Shown here: positions 52,634 through 60,563 of the stretch, piece after piece
Layout of the letters: every line of letters starts with the position of its first letter
Numbering within the stretch: position 1 is the stretch's first letter
DNA from: RAM1 sp943372515
Lineage (GTDB): Bacteria; Pseudomonadota; Gammaproteobacteria; Burkholderiales; Burkholderiaceae_C
Direction of reading: 5' to 3'
Assembly: GCA_943372515.1 (NCBI GenBank)
Contig: CALRYY010000010.1
Span: 11,792-75,791, forward strand
Length of the DNA stretch: 64,000 nt
Notes under the pieces: model-generated
What the model saw: only the letters and a program-made list of their open reading frames with translations
Database searches by the model: none
Told to the model about the DNA's origin: nothing
Program-made: the position numbers and the translations under genes

Positions 52634-53611
52634 TCAGTAATTGAGAAGGACTGCGCCCCAGGTGAAGCCGCCGCCGACGCCTTCAAGCATCAGCGTGTCA
52701 CCCTTTTGGACCTGGCCGCTGCGTACCGAAGCATCCAGCGCCAGGGGTATGGAAGCCGCCGACGTATTGCCGTGCTGGTCCACCGTCACCACCAGTTTGG
52801 ACAGGGGCAGCTTGAGCTTCTTTGCCGTACTCTGCATGATGCGGATGTTGGCCTGGTGCGGGATCAACCAGTCGATATCCGTGTCCTTGAGTCCGGCCTT
52901 GGCCAAAGTGGCGCGCGCAGCCTCTTCCAGCACGCCCACGGCCAGCTTGAAAACCGCCTGACCGTCCATCTTGAGCAGCGGATCACCCAGAATCCGGCCG
53001 CCCGACACCGTCCCCGGCACGCACAGGATGCCCACGTGCTTGCCGTCGGCGTGCAGGTCGGTCGCCAGGATGCCCGGCGTGTCAGACGCCTCCAGCACCA
53101 CCGCGCCCGCACCGTCGCCAAACAGGACGCAGGTGGTCCGGTCGTTGAAATCCAGGATGCGGGAAAACACTTCGGCGCCAATGACCAACGCCTTGCTGGC
53201 CGTGCCGGTCTTGATCAGCGAATCAGCCACCGTCAACGCGTAGACAAAGCCGCTGCACACGGCCTGTACGTCAAAGGCGGGGCAGCCAGCAATGCCCAGC
53301 TTGTGCTGCAGGATGGTCGCGGTGGACGGGAACACCATGTCAGGCGTGGAGGTCGCCACGATGATGAGGTCGATATCGGCTGCCTGCAGCCCTGCGGCCT
53401 GCAATGCGTTGCGTGCGGCGTACAGCGCCAGATCGCTGCTGGACATGTCGGGGTCCACGAAATGCCGGGCCCGGATGCCGGTGCGCTCGACGATCCAGTC
53501 ATCACTGGTCTCAACGCCCCGGGCAGCCAGCTCAGCCGCCAGGTCAGCGTTGGTCAACCGGCGCGGCGGAAGGTAGCTGCCGGTGCCGGTGATGCGGGAA
53601 TAACGGTTCAT
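52634..53611 (-). CDS. fabH: 3-oxoacyl-[acyl-carrier-protein] synthase III (housekeeping)
   Basis: Starts fatty acid chains from acetyl-CoA and malonyl-ACP. The triad is in QAVCSGFVYAL (Cys), IPHQANIRIM (His) and HGNTSAAS (Asn). The IVERTGIRARH motif is typical. Length 325 aa. It overlaps plsX by one base. It differs clearly from the KAS III paralogue at 18067, which lies in the glycan locus. Confidence 0.98.
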   Translation of the reverse strand: MNRYSRITGTGSYLPPRRLTNADLAAELAARGVETSDDWIVERTGIRARHFVDPDMSSSDLALYAARNALQAAGLQAADIDLIIVATSTPDMVFPSTATILQHKLGIAGCPAFDVQAVCSGFVYALTVADSLIKTGTASKALVIGAEVFSRILDFNDRTTCVLFGDGAGAVVLEASDTPGILATDLHADGKHVGILCVPGTVSGGRILGDPLLKMDGQAVFKLAVGVLEEAARATLAKAGLKDTDIDWLIPHQANIRIMQSTAKKLKLPLSKLVVTVDQHGNTSAASIPLALDASVRSGQVQKGDTLMLEGVGGGFTWGAVLLNY

Positions 53612-54663
53612 CAGGTCAGGGTAGCCGCTTGGCGGGCCTGCACCGGCGCTTCGGCACTCATCAATAGAGGCGCTGCGTGGGCGATACGGGCCTGGACGCG
53701 GTCCAGTAATTGGTGTCGGGCTGCATCATACGCCCGGTTCAGGGCCTGTTCGAAGGCCAGCTCATCGGCCGATCCATGGCTCTTGAACACCAGGCCACGC
53801 AGGCCCAATAAAGCCGCACCGTTGTAGCGCCGGTGATCTACGCGATTTTTAAACGAAGATAAAACCGGATAAGCAATGATGGCTGCAAATTTGGCAAATA
53901 TGTTTTTGGAAAATTCAGCCTTCAAAAAGCCACCGATCATGGACGCCAGACCTTCACTGGCCTTGAGCGCCACGTTCCCTACAAAACCGTCGCAGACCAC
54001 GATGTCCGTGGTGCCCTTGAAAATGTCGTTGCCTTCCACATTTCCATAAAAATTCAAATCACCAGAGTTAGCCGCGGATCGCAGCAATTCACCGGCTTTT
54101 TTGATGATTTCTCCACCTTTAATGACTTCTTCGCCAATATTGAGGAGGCCAACCGATGGGTTTTCATTGTCATTGAGCGCCGACACCAGCGCCGAACCCA
54201 TGACAGCAAACTGCAGCAAATGCTCCGCCGTGCAATCCACATTGGCGCCCAGGTCCAGCACCGTGGTGGCGCCGCCGGCGGCATTGGGCAATTGCGTGGC
54301 GATGGCAGGGCGGTCGATACCTTCCACGGTTTTCAACAGGTAGCGGGCAATGGCCATCAGCGCACCTGTATTCCCGGCCGAAACAGCCGCCTGGGCCGCC
54401 CCATCCTTGACCTGCTGGATCGCCAGGCGCATGGACGAATCCTTTTTGCGGCGCAGCGCTACTTCGACTGGATCGTCCATGGTGACGACCTCACTGGCCG
54501 CCACCACGCTGGCGCGCTCATGCACCAGCGCAGTCAAGGCTGCGGGTTGCCCCACCAGCAGCAGGTGGACATCAGAATGGGATTCAAGAAACTGGCGGCA
54601 CGCGGCGAGCGTGACGCGGGGGCCGTGGTCTCCCCCCATGCAGTCGACTGCCAGAGTAATCAT
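53611..54663 (-). CDS. plsX: Phosphate acyltransferase PlsX
   Basis: Makes acyl-phosphate from acyl-ACP for phospholipid synthesis. The N-terminus AVDCMGGDHGP and SAGNTGALMA, DLGANVDC and VCDGFVGNVALK are family hallmarks. The ATG at 54663 gives 350 aa. A hairpin (54708-54747) separates it from rpmF, possibly tuning the ratio of ribosomal protein to lipid enzyme. Confidence 0.97.
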   Translation of the reverse strand: MITLAVDCMGGDHGPRVTLAACRQFLESHSDVHLLLVGQPAALTALVHERASVVAASEVVTMDDPVEVALRRKKDSSMRLAIQQVKDGAAQAAVSAGNTGALMAIARYLLKTVEGIDRPAIATQLPNAAGGATTVLDLGANVDCTAEHLLQFAVMGSALVSALNDNENPSVGLLNIGEEVIKGGEIIKKAGELLRSAANSGDLNFYGNVEGNDIFKGTTDIVVCDGFVGNVALKASEGLASMIGGFLKAEFSKNIFAKFAAIIAYPVLSSFKNRVDHRRYNGAALLGLRGLVFKSHGSADELAFEQALNRAYDAARHQLLDRVQARIAHAAPLLMSAEAPVQARQAATLT

Positions 54664-54707
54664 GGGACCCAACTGTAGAGCACGACGCGGGGGAACAGCC
54701 ATCAAGA

Positions 54708-54747
54708 CAAAGGCCCGAAGCCGCAGAAAAGCAGCGCCGGGCCTTTG
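54708..54747 (-). terminator. Hairpin between rpmF and plsX, possible attenuator
   Basis: A 10-bp stem CAAAGGCCCG/CGGGCCTTTG encloses a 20-base loop with a small inner stem. It has no real T-run on the minus strand, so partial termination or mRNA processing is more likely than full termination. Confidence 0.45.
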
Positions 54748-54763
54748 GCTGAAAAGATGGGGG

Positions 54764-54946
54764 TCAGGCTTCGGACTTGGTCTTCAGCACTTTGCGGCCA
54801 CGGTAAAAGCCGTTGGGGCTGATGTGGTGACGCAGGTGGGTTTCACCGGTGGTCGGTTCCACGGCGATGCCCGGCACATTCAGGGCATTGTGCGAGCGGT
54901 GCATGCCACGCTTGGACGGGGACTTTTTGTTCTGCTGGACGGCCAT
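54764..54946 (-). CDS. rpmF: 50S ribosomal protein L32
   Basis: 60-aa ribosomal protein. The start MAVQQNKKSPSKRGMHRSHN is the canonical L32 N-terminus, with a GGAG site nine bases upstream. The rpmF-plsX-fabH order is conserved in proteobacteria. A perfect TATAAT lies about 115 bases upstream of the start. Confidence 0.98.
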   Translation of the reverse strand: MAVQQNKKSPSKRGMHRSHNALNVPGIAVEPTTGETHLRHHISPNGFYRGRKVLKTKSEA

Positions 54947-55061
54947 GAGGGGCTCCTGGAGAAATGGCTGCTGCAGCAAACCGCAGCAAGCGGGTTAAAT
55001 GTTGGACGGAAGTCGGTTTCAGCCGCACACAATGGTTGGGTCAAAATGCGCGAAGCCCTCG

Positions 55062-55067
55062 ATTATA
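55062..55067 (-). promoter_or_regulatory. -10 element of a likely rpmF-fab promoter
   Basis: Perfect TATAAT on the minus strand in the context GGGCTATAATCGAGG, in the gap between yceD and rpmF. No good -35 hexamer was found at 16-18 bp. Confidence 0.45.
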
Positions 55068-55082
55068 GCCCAACTGCTTGAT

Positions 55083-55631
55083 TTAATTACCTTTATCGGC
55101 CTTGAGCTTTTGCAACGCCGCAAACGGATGGGGCCTGGCGGCTTCCTGTGCGTCGAAAGCGGCGTCAGTGGCCACCAACTTCACCTCCACCGGGCACACG
55201 TCATGCCGCGGCACCGCTGGCATCTCCATCAGCAGTTCGTCTTCCACGAGCTGCGTCAGGTCAAAATCCTGGCTGACGGCCAGCAGGTCTTCTTCGGACT
55301 CATCGTCCTGCGCCATGGCGGTGGCTTCGTCGGCCACAAAGCGGAACGACCGGTCCACCGTCAAGGTCACGTCCACCGGCGCCAGACAGCGCTGGCAGGT
55401 CAAAGGCAACACCGCGCTGGCCTTCAGGTGCAGCCATATCTGAGCTTCACCGCCAGTGACCGCAACGGCCTCGCCCCGTGCTGCCCATTGCACCGGCAGC
55501 TCAGCGCCCTGCCCCTGGGTTTCATCGAGCAGGCGCGTGCGTTGCCGCAGGGCTTCGCGCCCCTGCAGGGTGCCGCCTTCGCGTGCGAATCCCACCACGT
55601 CCAGCCTGTCGGGTACAAACTCTTTGCTCAT
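55083..55631 (-). CDS. yceD: YceD/DUF177 family protein
   Basis: 182-aa protein of the DUF177 family, usually encoded just before rpmF and thought to act in 23S rRNA/50S metabolism. The paired cysteines lie in LTCQRCLAPV, with a later Cys in HDVCPVEV, and an acidic stretch DDESEEDLL follows the first pair. It is divergent from maf with only 25 bp between the start codons. Confidence 0.93.
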   Translation of the reverse strand: MSKEFVPDRLDVVGFAREGGTLQGREALRQRTRLLDETQGQGAELPVQWAARGEAVAVTGGEAQIWLHLKASAVLPLTCQRCLAPVDVTLTVDRSFRFVADEATAMAQDDESEEDLLAVSQDFDLTQLVEDELLMEMPAVPRHDVCPVEVKLVATDAAFDAQEAARPHPFAALQKLKADKGN

Positions 55632-55656
55632 TGGCCCAGTGTAAGAGAATCAACGG

Positions 55657-56253
55657 ATGCCCAGCCCCCAGAATCGTCCGCTCATCCTTGGCTCGACCTC
55701 CCGCTACCGGCGCGAGCTGCTTTCCCGGTTGCAATTGCCGTTTGAGGTGGCGTCGCCCGAGGTGGATGAAACCCCCCGGATCGGGGAAACACCCCGCGCC
55801 ATCGCGTTGCGGCTGGCGCTGGCCAAGGCCCGGGCTGTGGCGATGCGCTTTCCGCACGCGGTGGTTATTGGCTCAGACCAGGTGGCTGATCTGGGCGGGC
55901 AGGCGCTGGGCAAGCCGGGCGATCACGCGCGGGCCACGACGCAGCTGCGCAGCATGCGCGGCCAGACCGTGGTGTTCCAGACGGCGGTGGCGGTCGTTTG
56001 CCAGGACACCGGATTTGAAGAGGTGGACATTGCCCCGGTGGAGGTACGCTTTCGCGACCTGAGCGACACCGAGATCGAGGCCTACCTGCAGGCCGAACAG
56101 CCCTACGACTGCGCCGGCAGCGCCAAAAGCGAAGGGTTGGGGATCGCATTGCTGGCGTCCATTCAGAACGACGACCCCACGGCCCTGGTCGGCCTGCCGC
56201 TTATTCGCACCTGCCGCATGATCAGCGCGGCAGGTATCCGGGTGCTGCCATGA
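55657..56253 (+). CDS. maf: Maf-like nucleotide pyrophosphatase (YceF type)
   Basis: Hydrolyses modified nucleoside triphosphates; the YceF subfamily acts on m7GTP. Family motifs: LILGSTSRYRRELL at the start, VIGSDQVADL and DCAGSAKSEGLG. Length 198 aa. It is linked to the RsmI-like gene by a four-base overlap. The name maf/yceF is used for this nucleotide pyrophosphatase family; it is unrelated to the flagellin-glycosylating Maf proteins of pseudaminic acid systems. Confidence 0.93.
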   Translation: MPSPQNRPLILGSTSRYRRELLSRLQLPFEVASPEVDETPRIGETPRAIALRLALAKARAVAMRFPHAVVIGSDQVADLGGQALGKPGDHARATTQLRSMRGQTVVFQTAVAVVCQDTGFEEVDIAPVEVRFRDLSDTEIEAYLQAEQPYDCAGSAKSEGLGIALLASIQNDDPTALVGLPLIRTCRMISAAGIRVLP

Positions 56254-57014
56254 GCGCGGCCAAGGGTCGTCTTTACCTGGTGCCTGCGCCGCTGGACTTT
56301 GGCTGCGACAGTCAGGCAGCCCTGTCGGACACCCTGCCCGCCGCCACGCTGCAGGTCGCGGCGGGCCTGGGCCACTGGATCTGCGAAAACGCCAAATCCA
56401 CCCGCGCCTACCTCAAGCGCGTGGGCGAAGTCATGCCGCTGGCGCAGCCGCTGCAGGCCCTGAGCCTGCAGGAGCTGCCGCGCGACGTGCACAAGAAGGG
56501 CGACATGGCCGCGCCCTTTGACGCACGCCCGATGCTGATCCCGGCGATGGAGGGCCGCGACATGGGTCTGGTGAGCGAAGCCGGCATGCCGGCCGTGGCC
56601 GACCCCGGCTCGTCGGTCGTGCGCGCGGCCCATGATCTGGGCATTGAGGTGGTGCCACTGGTCGGTCCTGTGTCGTTGCTGCTGGCGCTGGCGGCCAGCG
56701 GGCTGAACGGCCAGAACTTTGCTTTTGTGGGCTACCTGCCGCAGGACCCGGCCGAGCGCAGCCGCCGCGTGCGCGAGCTGGAATCGCTGGCACTCAAGTC
56801 GGGCCAGACCCAGCTCTTCATAGAAACGCCCTACCGCAATACGGCCATGTGGCAGACCCTGTTGCAGACCCTGCAGCACAACACCCGGCTGGCGGTCAGC
56901 AGCGGCCTGACACTGGCCACGGCCACCAGCCGCAGCGACTTTGCAAAGGCGTGGAAGCAAAAGCCACAGCCGGTGACCAACGACACCCCGGCGGTGTACC
57001 TGATCGGCCGTTAG
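56250..57014 (+). CDS. Tetrapyrrole methylase-fold protein, RsmI-like
   Basis: 254-aa SAM-dependent methyltransferase of the RsmI/tetrapyrrole-methylase fold. VSEAGMPAVADPGSSVVRAA is the typical second motif. The first motif, normally GTPIGNLGD, reads LVPAPLDFG, so it is a divergent subfamily rather than the canonical rRNA 2'-O-methyltransferase. It ends TPAVYLIGR. ATGA overlap with maf; convergent with the S49 peptidase gene. Confidence 0.85.
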   Translation: MSAAKGRLYLVPAPLDFGCDSQAALSDTLPAATLQVAAGLGHWICENAKSTRAYLKRVGEVMPLAQPLQALSLQELPRDVHKKGDMAAPFDARPMLIPAMEGRDMGLVSEAGMPAVADPGSSVVRAAHDLGIEVVPLVGPVSLLLALAASGLNGQNFAFVGYLPQDPAERSRRVRELESLALKSGQTQLFIETPYRNTAMWQTLLQTLQHNTRLAVSSGLTLATATSRSDFAKAWKQKPQPVTNDTPAVYLIGR

Positions 57015-57030
57015 ACCGGCTAACGGCAGG

Positions 57031-58059
57031 TCAACGGATCGCGGGCAGCGTCTTCAGCGCCCGCACGGCGCCCTCGCCCACGGCGGCGCCGAACTTCTTG
57101 GCCAGGCGTTCGGCCACGTTGTCGCGGCGCGTGTAATCAACCAGATCTTCAGCCTTGACCACTTCGCGTGCCACGTAGTCCAGGTTGCCCAGCTGGTCAG
57201 CCAGGCCCAGCTCGATGGACTGCTGGCCTGTCCAGAACAGGCCACTGAACAGCTCCGGCGTGTCTTTCAGCCGCTTGCCCCGTCCGGCCTTGACCGTATC
57301 GATGAACTGCTTGTGGATCTGGTCGAGCATGGCCTGTGCATAGGCGCGGTGCTTGTCGGTCTGGGGGCTGAACGGGTCCAGAAAGCCCTTGTTCTCGCCA
57401 GCCGTCATCAGACGGCGCTCCACACCCACCTTGTCCATCAGGCCTGTAAAGCCAAAACCGTCCATCAGCACGCCAATGCTGCCCACGATGCTGGCCTTGT
57501 CCACGAAGATCCGGTCGGACGCGGCAGCAATGTAATAGGCTGCCGACGCGCACGACTCTTCCACCACCGCATAGACCGGCTTCTTGTACAGGGTCTTGAG
57601 GCGGCGGATTTCGTCGTTGATGATGCCGGCCTGCACCGGGCTGCCGCCAGGCGAGTTGATCAACAGGACCACGGCCTTGGCGCCCTCATCCTCGAACGCA
57701 GCACGCATGGCGGCCACGATGAATTCGGCGCTGGCTTCGGAGTCTGCGGCGATTTCACCCTTGATCTCCACTACTGCGGTGTGGGGCAGGCTTTTGTCTG
57801 TGGACGGACCACCGCGGAACATCAGCATCCAGATCAGCACCACAAAAAACGCCAACCAGGCCAGCCGCACAAAGCTGCGCCAGCGCCGCGCCGCGCGCTG
57901 CTCCTGCAGTGCGGCAAACGCCAGGCGCTCCAGCGCAGAGCGCTCCCAGCCCGGGGCTTCGCCGGGCGCTGCGGAGGCTTTGGCGGCCCCGGGGGCTGCG
58001 GAAGCTGGCGGCAGCCCGTCATCGGGCAAAGGGCCGCCGGGGGGATGGGTGTCATTCAT
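57031..58059 (-). CDS. S49-family signal peptide peptidase (SppA/SohB-like)
   Basis: Membrane-anchored serine peptidase that degrades signal peptides or membrane fragments. A Pro/Ala-rich cytoplasmic N-terminus is followed by one membrane helix (about 66-83, LAWLAFFVVLIWMLMF). The catalytic Ser is probably in EESCASAAYYIA, with SPGGSP upstream and ASIVGSIGVLMDG after it. Length 342 aa, the short single-domain form. It is two bases downstream of the Rieske gene. Confidence 0.91.
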   Translation of the reverse strand: MNDTHPPGGPLPDDGLPPASAAPGAAKASAAPGEAPGWERSALERLAFAALQEQRAARRWRSFVRLAWLAFFVVLIWMLMFRGGPSTDKSLPHTAVVEIKGEIAADSEASAEFIVAAMRAAFEDEGAKAVVLLINSPGGSPVQAGIINDEIRRLKTLYKKPVYAVVEESCASAAYYIAAASDRIFVDKASIVGSIGVLMDGFGFTGLMDKVGVERRLMTAGENKGFLDPFSPQTDKHRAYAQAMLDQIHKQFIDTVKAGRGKRLKDTPELFSGLFWTGQQSIELGLADQLGNLDYVAREVVKAEDLVDYTRRDNVAERLAKKFGAAVGEGAVRALKTLPAIR

Positions 58060-58060
58060 G

Positions 58061-58426
58061 TCAGAAGGCTACGGGTTTCAGGTTGAAGGCAGTATGCCAG
58101 TGGACAACGCCGTCATGTTCGGTCAGGTCAATCTTCACAAGGCCGCCGCGGCAGGGGCCGCCGCCACACGCGCCGGTGTCGGGGCGATAGGCCGCACCAT
58201 GCGTGGCGCACAACAGCCACTGGCCTGTGTCGTCGAAAAACCGGTTCGGCTGGTAATCCAGCTCCATCGCCACATGCGAGCAACGGTTCAGGTAGGCATG
58301 TACCAGCCCCTGGTAACGGATGGCAAACGCCCGGCAGGTCTGGCCGCCAAACACCACATCAAACGGCACGGCGTCGCCACCGTCGCGCAGATCGGCTGAC
58401 TGACACAGGGCAATCGTCGCGTCCAT
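58061..58426 (-). CDS. Rieske [2Fe-2S] domain protein
   Basis: 121-aa single-domain Rieske protein. The cluster ligands are in NRCSHVAMEL (Cys, His) and LLCATHGAAY (Cys, His). It has no signal peptide or membrane helix, so it is probably a cytoplasmic ferredoxin-like component. It lies between gph and the S49 gene in one direction (9- and 1-bp gaps), a linkage seen in Burkholderiales. Electron partners are unknown. Confidence 0.92.
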   Translation of the reverse strand: MDATIALCQSADLRDGGDAVPFDVVFGGQTCRAFAIRYQGLVHAYLNRCSHVAMELDYQPNRFFDDTGQWLLCATHGAAYRPDTGACGGGPCRGGLVKIDLTEHDGVVHWHTAFNLKPVAF

Positions 58427-58435
58427 GGGCGGCCC

Positions 58436-59098
58436 TCACGCGTTGGCCAGCAGCCACTGGTGCAGCTCGGGCACAGTGTGCGCCACAAAGCGCGGGTTCA
58501 GCGCATGGAATGCCTGCGGCTCGTGTGCACCGTAGCTGACACCCACACTCGGACAGCCGGCATTCAGCGCCATCTGCAGGTCGTGCGTGGTGTCGCCGAT
58601 CATCAGCGTGCGTTCGGGCTGCACGCCAAACTCACGCATCAACTCCTGCAGCATGCGCGGGTGCGGCTTGCCTGCGGTCTCGTCCGCCGTGCGCGAGCCG
58701 TCAAACAGGCCGCGCAGTTCCACCGCCTGCAGCGCTTCATCCAGGCCCCGGCGGCTCTTGCCTGTGGCAACAGCCAATGCGTGATGGCGCGCCTTCAGGT
58801 CGGCCAGCAACGCCAGCACCCCGTCAAACAGGCTGATGTCGTTCTGGTGCTGCCCGTAGTGGTGGCGGTAGCGGGCGCCCAGCTCGGGGTATTTTTCGGG
58901 CGGCACATCAGGCGCGGCATGCGCCAGTGCCTGCATCAGGCCCAGGCCAATCACATAAGCTGCGTCCTTGTCGGACGGCGTGGCGCCGCCCACGTCGGTC
59001 ACCGCCCGCTGGATGCAGCGCACGATGATGCGGGTGGAATCGAAGAGCGTGCCATCCCAGTCGAAGGCAATGAGGTCAAACTGTCGTTGTTGCGGCAT
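58436..59098 (-). CDS. gph: HAD-superfamily phosphatase, phosphoglycolate-phosphatase-like
   Basis: 220-aa HAD hydrolase with the nucleophile motif FDWDGTLFDS, ATGKSRRGL (motif II), KPHP (motif III Lys) and MIGDTTHDLQMA (motif IV). A helical cap lies between motifs I and II. Gene placement after rluC is conserved in betaproteobacteria. The exact substrate is not certain. It overlaps rluC by 23 bases. Confidence 0.86.
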   Translation of the reverse strand: MPQQRQFDLIAFDWDGTLFDSTRIIVRCIQRAVTDVGGATPSDKDAAYVIGLGLMQALAHAAPDVPPEKYPELGARYRHHYGQHQNDISLFDGVLALLADLKARHHALAVATGKSRRGLDEALQAVELRGLFDGSRTADETAGKPHPRMLQELMREFGVQPERTLMIGDTTHDLQMALNAGCPSVGVSYGAHEPQAFHALNPRFVAHTVPELHQWLLANA

Positions 59099-60059
59099 GG
59101 TCCACAAAGTGTTGAAGGTCAGCGGGCAGTGGCGCCACAAGCTGCACACGCTCGCCCGTGACCGGGTGATTGAACTGTAACCGCCAGGCATGCAGGAACA
59201 TGCGTTTGAGGCCCTGCTTGTACAGGGCCTTGTTGAGGTCAAAGTCGCCGTATTTGTCGTCGCCCGCAATCGCGTGGCCCTGCGACGCCAGGTGCACGCG
59301 GATCTGGTGGGTGCGACCGGTCTTGATGGTGACTTCCAGCAGGCTGAAGCCCGCCAGCTTGCGCGCCACCTTGACCAGCGTGATCGAGCGCATGCCGTCG
59401 GGATCGTCCTTGCCCACCACCTTCACACGCCGCTCCCCATCAGCTTGCAGGTATTTGTGCAGCGGCACGTCAATGACCTTGTTGCTGGCGGGCCAGGCGC
59501 CTGGCACCAGGGCCAGATAGGTCTTGCCGGTTTCGCGCTCGCGAAACTGGTCCTGCAGGTTCGTGAGGGCCGAGCGTTTGCGCGCCACCAGCAGGATGCC
59601 TGACGTCTCGCGGTCCAGCCGGTGCACCAGCTCCAGGAACTTCGCCTGGGGCCGGGCCTGGCGCAGTTGCTCGATCACCCCAAAGCTCACGCCGCTGCCG
59701 CCATGCACGGCCACACCGGCCGGCTTGTCGATGGCCAACACGGCCTCGTCTTCCAGCAGGATCGGGAATTCACGCGCAGGCGCCGGTTTGGACACTTTCA
59801 GATCCGCTGCCTGCGATGTGCGTACCGGGGGCACCCGCACCACATCCCCGGCCGCAACGCGGGTATCGGCGCCGGCGCGGCCCTTGTTCACACGCACTTC
59901 GCCGCTGCGGATGATGCGGTAGACGTGGGTTTTGGGTACGCCCTTGAGCTCGCGGATCAGGAAGTTGTCCAGCCGCTGGCCGGCGGAATCTTCGTCCACC
60001 GTGACCGATTTCACCCGGGGGCTTGCAGGGGACGCTTCGCCCCCTATAATGTGTTTCAC
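59076..60059 (-). CDS. rluC: 23S rRNA pseudouridine synthase RluC
   Basis: Modifies 23S rRNA (positions 955, 2504 and 2580 in E. coli). An N-terminal S4 domain (about 25-85) is followed by the RluA-type core with catalytic Asp in HRLDRETSG and TGRTHQIRVHLA. Length 327 aa if the GTG at 60059 is used; an in-frame GTG at codon 17 would also keep the S4 domain, so the start is uncertain. Divergent from rne. Confidence 0.94.
   Translation of the reverse strand: MKHIIGGEASPASPRVKSVTVDEDSAGQRLDNFLIRELKGVPKTHVYRIIRSGEVRVNKGRAGADTRVAAGDVVRVPPVRTSQAADLKVSKPAPAREFPILLEDEAVLAIDKPAGVAVHGGSGVSFGVIEQLRQARPQAKFLELVHRLDRETSGILLVARKRSALTNLQDQFRERETGKTYLALVPGAWPASNKVIDVPLHKYLQADGERRVKVVGKDDPDGMRSITLVKVARKLAGFSLLEVTIKTGRTHQIRVHLASQGHAIAGDDKYGDFDLNKALYKQGLKRMFLHAWRLQFNHPVTGERVQLVAPLPADLQHFVDHAATTTV
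60023..60050 (+). promoter_or_regulatory. Candidate rne promoter inside the rluC start region
   Basis: Perfect TATAAT at 60045-60050 with a weak TTGCAG 16 bp upstream (60023-60028). Transcription from here would give rne a leader of about 505 bases. Confidence 0.45.
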
Positions 60060-60563
60060 TAGCGTAACGCTGTAAGTGGTTGATTTGTCTGGAGTTTAGT
60101 CCACCCTCTCCCACCCGCCACGCTGGAAGGTCGATGCCACTTGTTGCATCGCTTGCAAACTGAAGGCCAACGCCGACAGTGGCACGCATGACACAAGCCA
60201 AGACGACGCACTGAAACACTGATACGGAATACCCCAGTCCACCAGCCGATCGCTGGTGGGCGGATCAAAGCGAGAATTTGTTGTGTTGATGACGCTTTTA
60301 CTTGCCTGCTGGCGGTGGCTTACAGCCCCGCGCCGCAGCATGGATGCGTCTGCCGCCCGCCGCTTGCGCGCGCGGGCCGCCACGAAACATGTGGCGACCC
60401 AGCACCCCGTCCCCCTCGCCCCCATCCATGCGCCCTTGTCCCGCCTGCTGATCTAGTCAGCAAGCGCGCCTGCCCGGCAATTCCCTTCGTTTCATAGCGC
60501 GTCAGTCCGGCATCGTTGCCCGTACAGGGCATGTGATGTTTTGAAGAACGAATAGGTGACGCC
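60060..60563 (+). other. 504-bp rne leader region, no gene seen
   Basis: No coding sequence with family features is visible; short frames here look random. It contains small hairpins, for example a 6-bp stem at 60378-60383/60391-60396, and an AGGTGA ribosome-binding site before the rne ATG. In E. coli a long structured rne leader mediates autoregulation by RNase E; this region may do the same. Confidence 0.5.

Noticed and set aside
60096..60456. Short frames on both strands in the rne leader
   Set aside because: No ribosome-binding sites, no family features, mutually overlapping; consistent with chance frames in GC-rich DNA.
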